DNA of 64,000 nucleotides from Janthinobacterium rivuli (GTDB lineage: Bacteria > Pseudomonadota > Gammaproteobacteria > Burkholderiales > Burkholderiaceae_D), in assembly GCF_009208735.1 (NCBI RefSeq), contig NZ_WFLJ01000011.1:186001-250000 (forward strand), written 5' to 3'. Every line of letters starts with the position of its first letter. The stretch's first letter is position 1. This document shows positions 25,937 to 35,617 of the stretch, one piece after another. The notes under the pieces were generated by a model. That model made no database searches and was not told the origin of the DNA. It saw only the letters and a list, made by a program, of their open reading frames with translations. Position numbers and translations under genes: made by a program.

Positions 25937-26940
25937 GCCCATTCAAACATACCATCGGTTTGATCCTGCTCCTCATCGTGGCAGGCCATGCCCAGGCGGC
26001 GCCGGCAGGCACCTGCACTGGCGCCTTCCCGAACCCGATCACGGATATCTGCTGGTCATGCATTCTGCCGATCTCCCTGGGCAGCGTCACCCTGGGCAAC
26101 CTGGGTGGCCAGGAAGACACCGCCAATCCGTCCAGTCCGATTTGTTCGTGCAAAGTCAATCCGGTGATCGGCCTGTCCATCGGCTTTTGGGAACCCGTGC
26201 GCCACGTGGAAGTGGTGCGCAAACCGTTTTGCCTGGTGTCCCTGGGTGGCATCGATCTCAATCCGGGCATCCCTGCGCCGGAAGCCGCCAGGGCCACGGA
26301 CGCAGGCGGCGCCCAGGACGCCTTCTACCAGGCGCATTTTTATGTCAATCCTGTCATGTACTGGCTCAAGGCGGTCGCCGATTTCCCCTGCCTGGAGGCC
26401 GGCTCCTTCGACATCGCGTACATGACCGAGGTCGACCCCTTATGGGGCGACGATGAGCTCACCTTAATAATCAATCCGGAAACGGTGCTCTTCGCCAATC
26501 CCGGCGCCGTCGCCGCCTGCGCTGCGGACTGCGTTGCCGCCACGACGGGATTTGGCCGCTCAGAACTGTTCTGGTGCGCCGGCTGCCAGGGAGGTCTTTT
26601 CCCGCTCGATGGCCACGCGGCCTACCACGTGGGCGGGGTGCGCACCGCCGAATTGATGATGCAGCGCCTCACTGCCAAGATGCACCGAGAACTGCTGACA
26701 TGGGGCATGCATGGCCATAAAGGGCTGTGCGGTCCGTACTTCCTGCCGGAAATGGACAAGACGGCCTACAAATCCCAGCTGACGTATCCCGTTCCGGCCA
26801 CCGACAAGGAACTGGGCAAATGCTGCCAGCCTTTTGGCCGCACCACCATCGCCTGGGGAGCGGGCAAGGAATACCCCGTCAAGGGCGAAGATTTTGCGTT
26901 TATGTTATTTCGAAAAAGGAACTGCTGTGTTGGCTACTAA
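25933..26940 (+). CDS. traU: TraU, mating and DNA-transfer protein
   Basis: A 335-residue protein from the ATG at 25933 (ATGA overlap with traW). Signal peptide about 1-23; many cysteines in conserved places (ITDICWSCILPISLG, CSCKVNP, CCQPFGRTTI). Matches TraU, a periplasmic protein needed for DNA transfer. DsbC is expected to help its folding. Confidence 0.93.
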   Translation: MSPFKHTIGLILLLIVAGHAQAAPAGTCTGAFPNPITDICWSCILPISLGSVTLGNLGGQEDTANPSSPICSCKVNPVIGLSIGFWEPVRHVEVVRKPFCLVSLGGIDLNPGIPAPEAARATDAGGAQDAFYQAHFYVNPVMYWLKAVADFPCLEAGSFDIAYMTEVDPLWGDDELTLIINPETVLFANPGAVAACAADCVAATTGFGRSELFWCAGCQGGLFPLDGHAAYHVGGVRTAELMMQRLTAKMHRELLTWGMHGHKGLCGPYFLPEMDKTAYKSQLTYPVPATDKELGKCCQPFGRTTIAWGAGKEYPVKGEDFAFMLFRKRNCCVGY

Positions 26941-27703
26941 TTCGATCCAAGTGCCCTCTGCGGACGCCAGGCCTGCTGCACTGCGTACCATGGCAGGGCT
27001 AAGTTCTCTGTTCCTGGCCCAGGTCGTGGCGGCGCAGGCGATACCAACGATCACTGACGCGGACATTGAACGCGCCAAAAAGCTGCAGCCGGTCATCACC
27101 GAGCAGGATATCGCGCGCGCCATGCACACCCATTCCATGCCGCAAGACCCGCCGCCAGGGCCTACTTCCACTACCCCACGGATGCGGATCGACGCCTTGC
27201 CCCAGCCTCGCCCAACGCCACCCGTCGATCTGGGCGCCATGGCCAAAGGCTACGAAGCGGCATCTAACCCAATCGCGCTTGCCGCGTTAAATGGCGACCG
27301 GCTGCTGGTTTTTGTGACCTTTGCCATGCCGGAAGCTGCGCTGCACAAGCTGGCAATGCAAGCTGCACAGCTGCAGGCGACCCTGTTACTACGGGGCCTG
27401 GACGACGGATCACTGGTCAAAACCGTGGTGCATGTCCAAAAAATCATGGGCGAGCGCAAGGTGGCATGGCAAATCGATCCGCAGGCATTTGACCGCTTTG
27501 CCGTACGCCAGGCACCCACCTTCGTTTTACTCAGTGCCGGCGCACCCACCCAGGCCTGCGGGGCAGGGAGTTGTTTCGCGCCGGATGCTTATGTTCGCGT
27601 CGCCGGCGACGTCTCGCTTGACTACGCGCTTAAAACCATCCAGCAACGCGCACCGCGCTTCGCCGACAGCGCCGGCCGCTTCCTGGACAAGATCGGAAAA
27701 TAG
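26927..27703 (+). CDS. trbC: TrbC, type-F assembly protein
   Basis: A 258-residue reading from the GTG at 26927 (AAGGA upstream), overlapping traU by 14 bases. N-terminal signal-like region, proline-rich linker (about 65-95), then the TrbC domain: LLVFVTFAMPEAALHKLAMQ, WQIDPQAFDRFAVRQAPTFV and YVRVAGDVSLDYAL. It partners with TraW in the periplasm. Confidence 0.88.
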   Translation: MLATNSIQVPSADARPAALRTMAGLSSLFLAQVVAAQAIPTITDADIERAKKLQPVITEQDIARAMHTHSMPQDPPPGPTSTTPRMRIDALPQPRPTPPVDLGAMAKGYEAASNPIALAALNGDRLLVFVTFAMPEAALHKLAMQAAQLQATLLLRGLDDGSLVKTVVHVQKIMGERKVAWQIDPQAFDRFAVRQAPTFVLLSAGAPTQACGAGSCFAPDAYVRVAGDVSLDYALKTIQQRAPRFADSAGRFLDKIGK

Positions 27704-27705
27704 CC

Positions 27706-29019
27706 ATGCGCCGCCTGATCGCCCTGACGACCGCCTGCTGCTTGAGCAGCGTGCAGCCTGCCATTGTCCTGGCGCAAGTCAACGAGGATCTGGCCGGCGC
27801 CACGGCTGCCAACCAGGCGGCCCGGGCCAGCGTCACCACCCAGAGCGCCACTGCCCACGTGCCCGGCTATACGCTGACGCCACCCGAAACCGTCTACCAC
27901 GGCAAGAGTAACCTCAAAAGCGATGCCAGTACCCACCTGGCGGCCTGCGCCCTGACACCCGGCGACCCGGCGTGCGCGGCGCAAGTGGGTGCCCTGAACT
28001 CGGCCAACACGCCGCGCCCGCCCGTGCTGGCCACCGATCCGGCTATCGCCGCCGCGCAAGCCATCGCCCGCGATCCCTTGAGTGCCGAGACGACGCTGGC
28101 CGCGTACACCACCGGCTGCCCCGCTGGCGCTATTTGTGCGCCAAAAACGTTCTGTCTCGGTACGCAATGTTTCAGTACGAGTTATACGAATGACGTCGAT
28201 TTTGCGCAGGTCATGACCTACATGGAGGCCGTGCGTGAGGCTGGCGTCTATCTCGATCCGAAGACCATGACTTTGTTCAATGGCGAGGGTAATACCTGCC
28301 GCAACCGGCTCCTCAAAAACTGCTGCTATACCGATGGCGCCGGGGCCCACTTTACTAACCAGTCCCTGTTTGGCATCGGCTCGCGCCTGGTATTCGACAT
28401 CCTGATGAACAGTGGCAACCGCGAGTTCATCACGCAAGGCGCCAAGGCGCTGCTGACCAGTGGCGGTTTCAGCGGCAGTTATACGACGTTTGGCGTGACG
28501 GTGGCCGTCAATGGCACGGCGCTGCCGGCGGGATCGGTCACGCTGGCGACTACCGAACACCTGGCGATCGCGTTCAATCCCTGGAGCCTGGCGATGACTG
28601 CGGTGATGTACATCGCGGTGTCGATGATGTCCTGCAACGCCGGCGAGGGCAAGCTGGCGATGAAGGAGGGCGCCCAGCTATGTCACACCATCGGCACCTG
28701 GTGCAGCTCCTGCATCCGGGTATTAGGGAAATGCGTGGCGTGCATCGAGCATACGACCTCCAAATGCTGTTTTAACTCGCGCCTGGCCAGGATGATCAAC
28801 GAACAGGGGAGGGCGCAGCTCGGCATAGGGTGGGGAGCACCCAAAAATCCTGCCTGTTCCGGTTTTAGCGTGGATCAATTGCAAAGCATCGACTTCGCAA
28901 AACTGGATCTGACCGAGTTCTATGCCTCGATCGTGCCGACGCTGCCCAACGTGGCGGCACTCAAGGACACTGCCGCTCAGCGCGCGCCAAGCTGTTATCT
29001 GGGGAGAGGGAAATGCTGA
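27706..29019 (+). CDS. traN: TraN, mating-pair stabilisation protein
   Basis: A 437-residue protein with a signal peptide (about 1-24) and a cysteine-rich central and C-terminal region (CRNRLLKNCCYTDGAG, SSCIRVLGKCVACIEHTTSK, CCFNSRLARMINEQGRAQLG). This is the TraN outer-membrane adhesin that fixes the donor to the recipient. It is shorter than F TraN (about 600 residues), so part of the exposed domain is reduced. Confidence 0.9.
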   Translation: MRRLIALTTACCLSSVQPAIVLAQVNEDLAGATAANQAARASVTTQSATAHVPGYTLTPPETVYHGKSNLKSDASTHLAACALTPGDPACAAQVGALNSANTPRPPVLATDPAIAAAQAIARDPLSAETTLAAYTTGCPAGAICAPKTFCLGTQCFSTSYTNDVDFAQVMTYMEAVREAGVYLDPKTMTLFNGEGNTCRNRLLKNCCYTDGAGAHFTNQSLFGIGSRLVFDILMNSGNREFITQGAKALLTSGGFSGSYTTFGVTVAVNGTALPAGSVTLATTEHLAIAFNPWSLAMTAVMYIAVSMMSCNAGEGKLAMKEGAQLCHTIGTWCSSCIRVLGKCVACIEHTTSKCCFNSRLARMINEQGRAQLGIGWGAPKNPACSGFSVDQLQSIDFAKLDLTEFYASIVPTLPNVAALKDTAAQRAPSCYLGRGKC

Positions 29020-29426
29020 ATCGAACCACGACGTACAAAGTTTCTCTTGCCCTTTGCTCCGCCATGCTCGGCGCCGCAGCCAGTGCGGCCCCGGAAGCCA
29101 CACCACGCGTGGCGGTGAACGATCCGAAAGCACTGATGTTGGCGGCCATCGATGCACCCGACGGCCGTGCAGCCGGCATGTTGACGGGAGAGCTGGCGGA
29201 CGCGATCACCCGGCGCTTCTCTGCCACCTCCGCACTTTTCATGGAAGTTACGACACTGGCCCGTTACGCCCAAGACGGCTGCCGCCGGCTCAACGTCCGA
29301 TTTTGGCAGGAAGGCGTCAGGCTCGCGGCAGCGCAGGCACCAAATAGGCAAACGATCGATATCGGCATCAATTACTGCCGCAATGGCCCGCCGCCCGCCA
29401 ATCTGCGTCTGGAGAAAACGCCATGA
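29013..29426 (+). CDS. Unknown periplasmic protein between traN and traF
   Basis: A 137-residue protein overlapping both neighbours (7 and 4 bases). Signal peptide about 1-25 (ends ASAA). The mature part has two cysteines (DGCRRLNVRF and INYCRNG), probably one disulfide. Not a recognised Tra protein. Its tight coupling to traN and traF suggests a role in transfer. Confidence 0.75.
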   Translation: MLNRTTTYKVSLALCSAMLGAAASAAPEATPRVAVNDPKALMLAAIDAPDGRAAGMLTGELADAITRRFSATSALFMEVTTLARYAQDGCRRLNVRFWQEGVRLAAAQAPNRQTIDIGINYCRNGPPPANLRLEKTP

Positions 29427-30277
29427 GAAGGTATCCCTACTGTCTGGCAGCGCTGCTCGCCTGCGGAGCAGTGCACGCCCAGGTTCCCGCCAGTGTCCCT
29501 GCAATAGGCCACGCTGCTGGCGCGCAGGCCGCTGTGCGGCGCGGCTGGCATTTCTATGACGACCCGGCAATACACGAACCGCAGAAGGCCTCAGTATCGC
29601 CTGCGCCAGTCGCGCTACCAAAACCCACCGGGCCGCAGCCACCGCCTGAAGTCAAGGCGCTGCGCGATTTACAGGTGCAGCTGGAACAGCTCAAGGCCGT
29701 CGCCGTCATGCATCCAACTATCTCCAATGTGCGCCGCTACATGGAACTCGAATCGAAGGTCCTCAGGAATGCCTCGCTGTTCGCCGACCTGTCGCAGAAA
29801 GTGGCGTGGGCCAATCCGGACCTGGACCCCACCACGCAGGGCCGCCCCGTCAATGCCCAGGCGCTGGAGGTCTTTGAACAGGTGCAAATGCAGGAGAGAT
29901 ATTCCGCCCTCGCCAACATCGGGAGCGACCACATCCTCATGTTCTTCTTCCGTGGCGATTGCCCGTACTGCCATGCCTATGGGCCGGTATTGCGGGCATT
30001 TTCCACGAAATACCGTATCCAGGTGCTGCCAGTCAGCCTGGATGGCGGCGCGGTGCCGGGTTTTACCAATGCCCGCACCGACAACGGTACCGCCGCCACG
30101 CTCAACGTCAAGCAAGTTCCGGCGCTGTTTTTGGCACAGCCCATCACCGGCAAGATCATGCCGGTCGGTTTTGGCGTGCTGTCGGAAGGCCAGCTGGTGG
30201 AACGGATCGACGCCCTGCGGCCGCGCGCCGCAGAAGCCGTCGAAGCGCCGCTGACAACCAATTACTCATCTCGTTAA
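29423..30277 (+). CDS. traF: TraF, thioredoxin-like transfer protein
   Basis: A 284-residue protein with a signal peptide (about 1-19) and a C-terminal thioredoxin fold. The motif FFRGDCPYCHAYGPVL contains CPYC (180-183), which F TraF lacks but many ICE TraF proteins keep. The cis-Pro loop reads NVKQVPALFLAQP. Periplasmic; needed for pilus assembly, perhaps as an oxidoreductase together with DsbC. Confidence 0.92.
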   Translation: MRRYPYCLAALLACGAVHAQVPASVPAIGHAAGAQAAVRRGWHFYDDPAIHEPQKASVSPAPVALPKPTGPQPPPEVKALRDLQVQLEQLKAVAVMHPTISNVRRYMELESKVLRNASLFADLSQKVAWANPDLDPTTQGRPVNAQALEVFEQVQMQERYSALANIGSDHILMFFFRGDCPYCHAYGPVLRAFSTKYRIQVLPVSLDGGAVPGFTNARTDNGTAATLNVKQVPALFLAQPITGKIMPVGFGVLSEGQLVERIDALRPRAAEAVEAPLTTNYSSR

Positions 30278-30287
30278 GGAGCTCATC

Positions 30288-31709
30288 ATGCCTATGCGCA
30301 AACTCATCATCGCACTATCCCTGTCCACCAGCAGCCTGTACATCCATCCCGCCTCGGCCGGTGACCTGAATGCCGAGGTCAACAAGATGTTCAACGACCT
30401 CGGCGCCATCGGCAACTACTCGGCGCCGGGCGCCTTCCGTGGACAGGTCTACAACACCTATAGCGGCGGCAGCCTGATGCTGCGCGCGCCGAACAAGACG
30501 TATCAACTCATGGCCATCAACTACCCGACGGCCAAAGCTGGCTGCGGCGGCATCGATCTTTTCGGCGGCTCGTTCTCCTACATTTCGGCGGCCGAATTCA
30601 AGAACATGCTGAAAAACGTCACCTCCGCGCTACCTGGCGTGGCGTTTCAGCTCGCGCTCGAATCGGTGTCCCCGATGCTCGGCGGTATCACCAAGTGGAC
30701 CAAAAACCTCGAGTCCATGATGACGAATGCGCAAATCAATTCCTGCAACACCGCCAAATCCCTGGTCTCGTCGGCCGCCGAGGCCACGGGGTTCAGCTCC
30801 AGCAAGGCCTGCGAGGACATCGCCGTCTCGCTGGGCCTCGAATCGGACTATGCCGCCGCAGCCGTCCGCTGCAAATCCGACAAGGGCTCCATTCTCGATA
30901 CGGCGCGCAAATCCTCCGATCCCCTGGTCAAAAACAAGGCGCCGTTTGTCGGCAACCTCACCTGGGAATCGCTTAAGCTCGCCGGCAACTACCTGGACGA
31001 CAAGGAGCGGGAAATGATCATGAGTATGGTCGGGACCGTTATTTTCTATCCGGAAGGACGAGACCCGAACCCGATCGCACCGACCTTCACATCGATCTCC
31101 CAGCTGCTCTATGGCCAGTCGGATGCCGGGAGCGGCAACGTCCACCAAACGGTTCTGCGCTGCAACAACTACACCAACTGCGACCAGGTCACCATCGACC
31201 CCGAGTACGTCCATACCCCGTTTACAGTCAAGGTCGAAAAGCTGATGCGCTCGATCGCCTACAAAATCGAGACGCGCACACCGATTCCCAACATGTCGCC
31301 GGAGGTCGGTTTTGTGAACCAGACCAGTGAGCCTGTCTACCGCATGCTGTCGATCGGTGCATCGTTTCCCTCTGCCACAGCCAATGAGCAGCTGATTGCC
31401 ACGTATCGGGATGTGATTGCCGCAGATTACGCCTACATGTTTCTGGAGAAGAACCTGCGGTTGGGGATGCAAGCCCTGGAGAAAGACTTTACTTTAGACA
31501 TGAAACAGCAGGGGAGAGCCCAAGAAATCCGGCTGCGCGCCAAGGACATGCTGGCCCAATTGTCCCGCGAAAAGACCCTCGTGTACCAGAAGGTGAACTC
31601 CCTCACGGAGGTGTCCAACGACCTGGAACACCTGGAACGGCATATTCGCGCCAATATTCCGCAGCATGTGCTTGATATGTTAGGTCGCCGGGCAGCCTAC
31701 ATGCACTGA
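30288..31709 (+). CDS. traH: TraH, pilus assembly protein
   Basis: A 473-residue protein with AAGGAG before the ATG at 30288. Signal peptide about 1-23, then the TraH pattern: LNAEVNKMFNDLGAIGNYS, YTGGSLMLRAP-like YSGGSLMLRAPNKTYQL, and AGCGGIDLFGGSFSYISA. C-terminal coiled coil. Works with TraF and TraG. Confidence 0.95.
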   Translation: MPMRKLIIALSLSTSSLYIHPASAGDLNAEVNKMFNDLGAIGNYSAPGAFRGQVYNTYSGGSLMLRAPNKTYQLMAINYPTAKAGCGGIDLFGGSFSYISAAEFKNMLKNVTSALPGVAFQLALESVSPMLGGITKWTKNLESMMTNAQINSCNTAKSLVSSAAEATGFSSSKACEDIAVSLGLESDYAAAAVRCKSDKGSILDTARKSSDPLVKNKAPFVGNLTWESLKLAGNYLDDKEREMIMSMVGTVIFYPEGRDPNPIAPTFTSISQLLYGQSDAGSGNVHQTVLRCNNYTNCDQVTIDPEYVHTPFTVKVEKLMRSIAYKIETRTPIPNMSPEVGFVNQTSEPVYRMLSIGASFPSATANEQLIATYRDVIAADYAYMFLEKNLRLGMQALEKDFTLDMKQQGRAQEIRLRAKDMLAQLSREKTLVYQKVNSLTEVSNDLEHLERHIRANIPQHVLDMLGRRAAYMH

Positions 31710-31734
31710 TGACCGGAAAACGAGGAGAAATATC

Positions 31735-34611
31735 ATGTGGGAAATTTTTGCTTATCAAAACTCGGATAGTTTGTACGGACTCATGAACGCGGTTGCTGCC
31801 ATGGTCGGCGCCAATACCTACCGCAATGCGCTTGGCATCACCGTCGTGTGTGGCTTCGTGGCTGCCCTTGTCGGCTATGCTTTCGCTCCGGAAAAGATGG
31901 TGGGCTGGAAGTGGCTCGCCTCGGTAGTCCTGGTATTTTCAGTACTCGTGGTGCCGAAGGTGACCGTCGGCATCGTCGACAAGACAGGAGGTTCGGCCGA
32001 AGTCTTCATTAACAACGTACCGTTCGGTCTGGCGGTGCTCGCTTCGCTGACCAGTACGGTCGGCAACAGCCTGACAGAACTCGAAGAGGCGGCCATGCAG
32101 GTGATCCCGGGGCCGGCCGGCATGCCGGATAAGCTGAGCTATCAGAACAATGGACTCATGTTCGGCAGCCGGCTGGTGCGCGAAACGTCCAAGGTCGTGT
32201 TCCAAAGTCCGTACTTCAGGAACGATTTGATTAATTTTCTGCACCAGTGCACGATGTACGATCTGGCCTCTGGCTACATTTCACCGGAAGCATTTGCGAC
32301 CTCTGGTGACGTTTGGGCGCTCATGGGGGATCCCAATCCTGCCAGGTTTACCGGCGTCACGAATGCGGCCGGCACTGCGGAGTTGCTTCCCTGTCCGCAA
32401 GCATATACCAAGCTATCGGCAAAGATGCCTGCCGAAGTACAGCGTATCCAGGGCACACTGGCATTCCGAATGAATCCGACGCTACCCGGACCGGTCGCAG
32501 CGGCGCTGATCGCAGACCAGGTTCAGCAGGCTTATATCAAAGCAAGGATCGCGGACGCCTCGGCCACAGCAGCCGATATCATCCGCCAAAACGCACTCAT
32601 CAATGCGGTGAACGACACCAGCCTTCTGGCGAGCCAAAAGGTCAACGATCCGGCCACGATGCTGCTGGCTATCGGCCGCGCGCAGGCGGCGGCACAGACC
32701 AATGCGGCATGGATCAACGCTGGAAAAGTAGCCGAACAGGCACTGCCTGTAATCCGCAACGTGGTCGAAGTGGTGGCATACGCAATTTTCCCGCTGATGA
32801 TCCTGCTCCTTATGTTGGCTAACGGCAAAGATACCGTGGCTGGCTTCAAGAACTATGCGTCTGTGCTTATTTGGATCCAGCTTTGGCCGCCGTTGTATGC
32901 CATCCTCAACTACGCTGCGACCATGTATGCAATGCGCGATTTGGCCGCTTCGGCCAGCGTAGGCAACGGGGTCAACGCCCTGTCGCTGACAACGTCATCA
33001 GACATTTTTTCCACAGCGATTTCCGGCGAAGCAGTGGTCGGTTACATGACGCTGAGTATTCCTTTCATTGCCTGGGCCGCTCTCAAGCGCATGGAGAACT
33101 TTGGCACCGCGCTCATCGATGGCACGCGCCTGCTGCAAGGAAATGTGACCACCGCCACCAATTCGGCCGCAACGGGGAATGTATCCATGGGCAATATCGC
33201 CATGGATCAGAAGACCTTGACGCCTGTCCGCTCGTCACCGTTCTTCAGGAATCGGCAAAACGATCTTTCAGGAAATAGCTTCACCACCAATGTGTTGTCT
33301 GGGCTGACTGCGGTTAAGGCATTGTCTAATGAAGGACCAGTATCCAGAACAGTGGAGGGGAAGGTCACGGAAAATCATGTCGCAGCTGCCACTCAACAAG
33401 TATCCGCAGCCGAGTCGAAAGCTGTCGCAGCAACAAGGGACAAAGCTGCCGCCTTCTCGAATGCCCTGCTGCATGTCGACGGAACTAGCGTTACAACGAA
33501 TCGGTCTAAAGGTGTCACAAGGAACAGTATTGAAGAATTTGGCGCGCGTGCGCAAGAACTAAAGCAAATTGCCAACGTAATTGGGAAAGCCGTGGGGGCC
33601 AGCGAGCAACAGGTTGCACACGTAGCTTTTGGGGTAGCAGCGGATCTCAACATTGGTACACCGCAGGTCGGTGTAATTCCTGGCAGCAGATTTGCAATAA
33701 CAGGCCGTGGCGGAAAACAGTACTCCGCTTCCATAGACAAAAAAGAAACGGAGATCAAAAATTATCTCAGTAACGACGAAGTTTCCAAATTTAAAGAGTG
33801 GGCAGAGACACTTGGAAAGAATACCAGTCTATTGAACTCCGTTACTTCTGATCAACGGACAGCCACCGAAAATGCATCCCGAATCACACAGACGGTTGCG
33901 ACTTCGGCGCGTGCAGATGCGACGTTGCGTGAACAAATAAACTATGCGACTACTATATCGGCAGCGCATTCACGTGGTGAATCTTTTAATCTTGATCTGG
34001 CAAAGGATCCGAAAAATATTCAACTGTTTGAGTCACTTTTGTCACACAACCAGAATAGTGCCTCCGCCAAAATCATTATCGATTCGTATCTTGGGAGCAT
34101 TGCAAACACACCCATATTGCCAACCACGAACAGCAAACTTCCAAACTCATTTGAATCAGTAAGAGAGGCGTATCGGAACATGAAAGAAAATCCATCACTG
34201 CATCCAGACATCGACAAGCAGCATCAGGCTAACAAATCACGGGCCCATTCGAAAAATCCAAATAATTCTGCAAACAGTACTGAAAACCACGATGGACCGA
34301 CTCTACCGGTAGAAGGACAAGATTGGATGGCAGCAGAGCGAGCTAGAATTGAAAAAACGCCTACGCAAGTTCAGTTAGATGTAGAAAAAATAGACGAAAA
34401 AGCCGAGGCGGACAAAAATAAAGCGCGACAAAAATTTAGAAACGACAGTGGAATTGTCGAGACGCCGTCTGGCAACGTGTCATCGAACAAATCGTTGTTC
34501 GGCAAGGCGAATAAACAAGTTACCGAGGATCCAGACATCGTTATAGGAGGAATAAAAGAAGTTGGAGCCAAAGGTTTTAAAAAACTGAAAGAAATTTTTA
34601 AGAAGCGATAA
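31735..34611 (+). CDS. traG: TraG, mating-pair stabilisation and entry-exclusion target
   Basis: A 958-residue protein with a GAGGAG site. The N-terminal half (about 1-470) has several membrane helices and the TraG_N pattern. The C-terminal part is a long soluble, Asn/Ser/Lys-rich region with helices and lower GC. TraG stabilises mating pairs; in F and SXT it is the partner recognised by entry-exclusion proteins. Last gene of the tra series. Confidence 0.92.
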   Translation: MWEIFAYQNSDSLYGLMNAVAAMVGANTYRNALGITVVCGFVAALVGYAFAPEKMVGWKWLASVVLVFSVLVVPKVTVGIVDKTGGSAEVFINNVPFGLAVLASLTSTVGNSLTELEEAAMQVIPGPAGMPDKLSYQNNGLMFGSRLVRETSKVVFQSPYFRNDLINFLHQCTMYDLASGYISPEAFATSGDVWALMGDPNPARFTGVTNAAGTAELLPCPQAYTKLSAKMPAEVQRIQGTLAFRMNPTLPGPVAAALIADQVQQAYIKARIADASATAADIIRQNALINAVNDTSLLASQKVNDPATMLLAIGRAQAAAQTNAAWINAGKVAEQALPVIRNVVEVVAYAIFPLMILLLMLANGKDTVAGFKNYASVLIWIQLWPPLYAILNYAATMYAMRDLAASASVGNGVNALSLTTSSDIFSTAISGEAVVGYMTLSIPFIAWAALKRMENFGTALIDGTRLLQGNVTTATNSAATGNVSMGNIAMDQKTLTPVRSSPFFRNRQNDLSGNSFTTNVLSGLTAVKALSNEGPVSRTVEGKVTENHVAAATQQVSAAESKAVAATRDKAAAFSNALLHVDGTSVTTNRSKGVTRNSIEEFGARAQELKQIANVIGKAVGASEQQVAHVAFGVAADLNIGTPQVGVIPGSRFAITGRGGKQYSASIDKKETEIKNYLSNDEVSKFKEWAETLGKNTSLLNSVTSDQRTATENASRITQTVATSARADATLREQINYATTISAAHSRGESFNLDLAKDPKNIQLFESLLSHNQNSASAKIIIDSYLGSIANTPILPTTNSKLPNSFESVREAYRNMKENPSLHPDIDKQHQANKSRAHSKNPNNSANSTENHDGPTLPVEGQDWMAAERARIEKTPTQVQLDVEKIDEKAEADKNKARQKFRNDSGIVETPSGNVSSNKSLFGKANKQVTEDPDIVIGGIKEVGAKGFKKLKEIFKKR

Positions 34612-34613
34612 TT

Positions 34614-34943
34614 TTATTGCGGTTCTCGCATGAGGCATTGGGGGTCTAAGGCAGGATCTCCATTTTCGTCTAATCGATAGGCTGGATTGCTAAAGTATTT
34701 AGTTCCACTACATTCATATTCATTCGCATCAATGACTAAATGCGACGAATTAAAGTGAGCCTCTTTGGGGATTTTTTCATGAATAAATACAATCAAAAAA
34801 ATTATCCAATATAAAAATAAGAGCGTAACAAATCCCATAACTGCAACCACAGCAATTAACACTAAAGGTTCGCCAAAGCTCAACAAAACTCCGATTATTG
34901 CACCGGCAAGTCCACAAAGAAACATTTGTTTCATTTCTTTCAC
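34614..34943 (-). CDS. Small two-helix membrane protein, candidate entry-exclusion gene
   Basis: A 109-residue protein, convergent with traG and only 2 bases from its stop. Two membrane helices (about 8-26 and 28-55), then a soluble tail with two cysteines. Low GC compared with the tra genes. In SXT/R391 the entry-exclusion gene eex lies just after traG and makes an inner-membrane protein. Position and type fit, but I see no direct similarity and the strand is opposite. Confidence 0.5.
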   Translation of the reverse strand: MKEMKQMFLCGLAGAIIGVLLSFGEPLVLIAVVAVMGFVTLLFLYWIIFLIVFIHEKIPKEAHFNSSHLVIDANEYECSGTKYFSNPAYRLDENGDPALDPQCLMREPQ

Positions 34944-35016
34944 GATGACCTCGAAAATATGTGTTTATATATATTAGCAAAAACAAAGAAATTATCAAGG
35001 GAGGGGGATTCCCATT

Positions 35017-35586
35017 ATGAAATTATTGCATATGACTATTACTCTAATTTTCGCATTTACGGTTTCATCGGTGCAAGCGGTTGCACTCGCACAAAAGCCC
35101 ACAGACGACTCAGTCTGCGATTTGTCGACGATGACGACGTATAGATTGTCCCAACGAACTTTCGTCGAAGCACGCACGCGAGACGAGAACGTTATTTACG
35201 CTCGGCTAGCTCTGCGGTTTATAACAAGTCATTGTAAGAATGGCCAGCTCTTGCTGCTCCATTCTGAGGATGGCATCGCTTTCGACGATCAATATTTTCG
35301 GGTAGTTACTGCTCAGTTATGTAGTGTTTCCAATGTCACGCGAGAAGCAGCGAGCACGCAAGAATATCCTCAGGCTTTTGTTATGCGCTGCCCAATCTCA
35401 AAGCTCAAAGAAGCCACCGCCGCATTAGCCGAAATGGAAAAAACAAAACCGACGGAGGCCATGATCGAGGAAGGCGCGCCTATGCACAGTGCACAGCCCA
35501 ACCGGAGAGAAGAAGAAAAAAAAACGTGTGGTGACAAGATGACCTGGGAAACTGTCGTACTGGGTTGGGGGGGCAGTTGTCGCTAA
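35017..35586 (+). CDS. Unknown exported protein (189 aa)
   Basis: ATG at 35017 behind GGGAGGGGG. Signal peptide about 1-25 (ends VALA). The mature part has five or more cysteines and a charged C-terminal tail. Low GC like the gene before. No family recognised; possibly periplasmic and part of the exclusion or surface functions near traG. Confidence 0.6.
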   Translation: MKLLHMTITLIFAFTVSSVQAVALAQKPTDDSVCDLSTMTTYRLSQRTFVEARTRDENVIYARLALRFITSHCKNGQLLLLHSEDGIAFDDQYFRVVTAQLCSVSNVTREAASTQEYPQAFVMRCPISKLKEATAALAEMEKTKPTEAMIEEGAPMHSAQPNRREEEKKTCGDKMTWETVVLGWGGSCR

Positions 35587-35617
35587 CTTATCGCGCCTAG
35601 CCCCCCAAGGAAACGCC

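Noticed and set aside
27622..28560. Minus-strand frame of 312 codons opposite traN
   Set aside because: Low-complexity Gly/Arg-rich shadow; traN on the other strand has clear family motifs.
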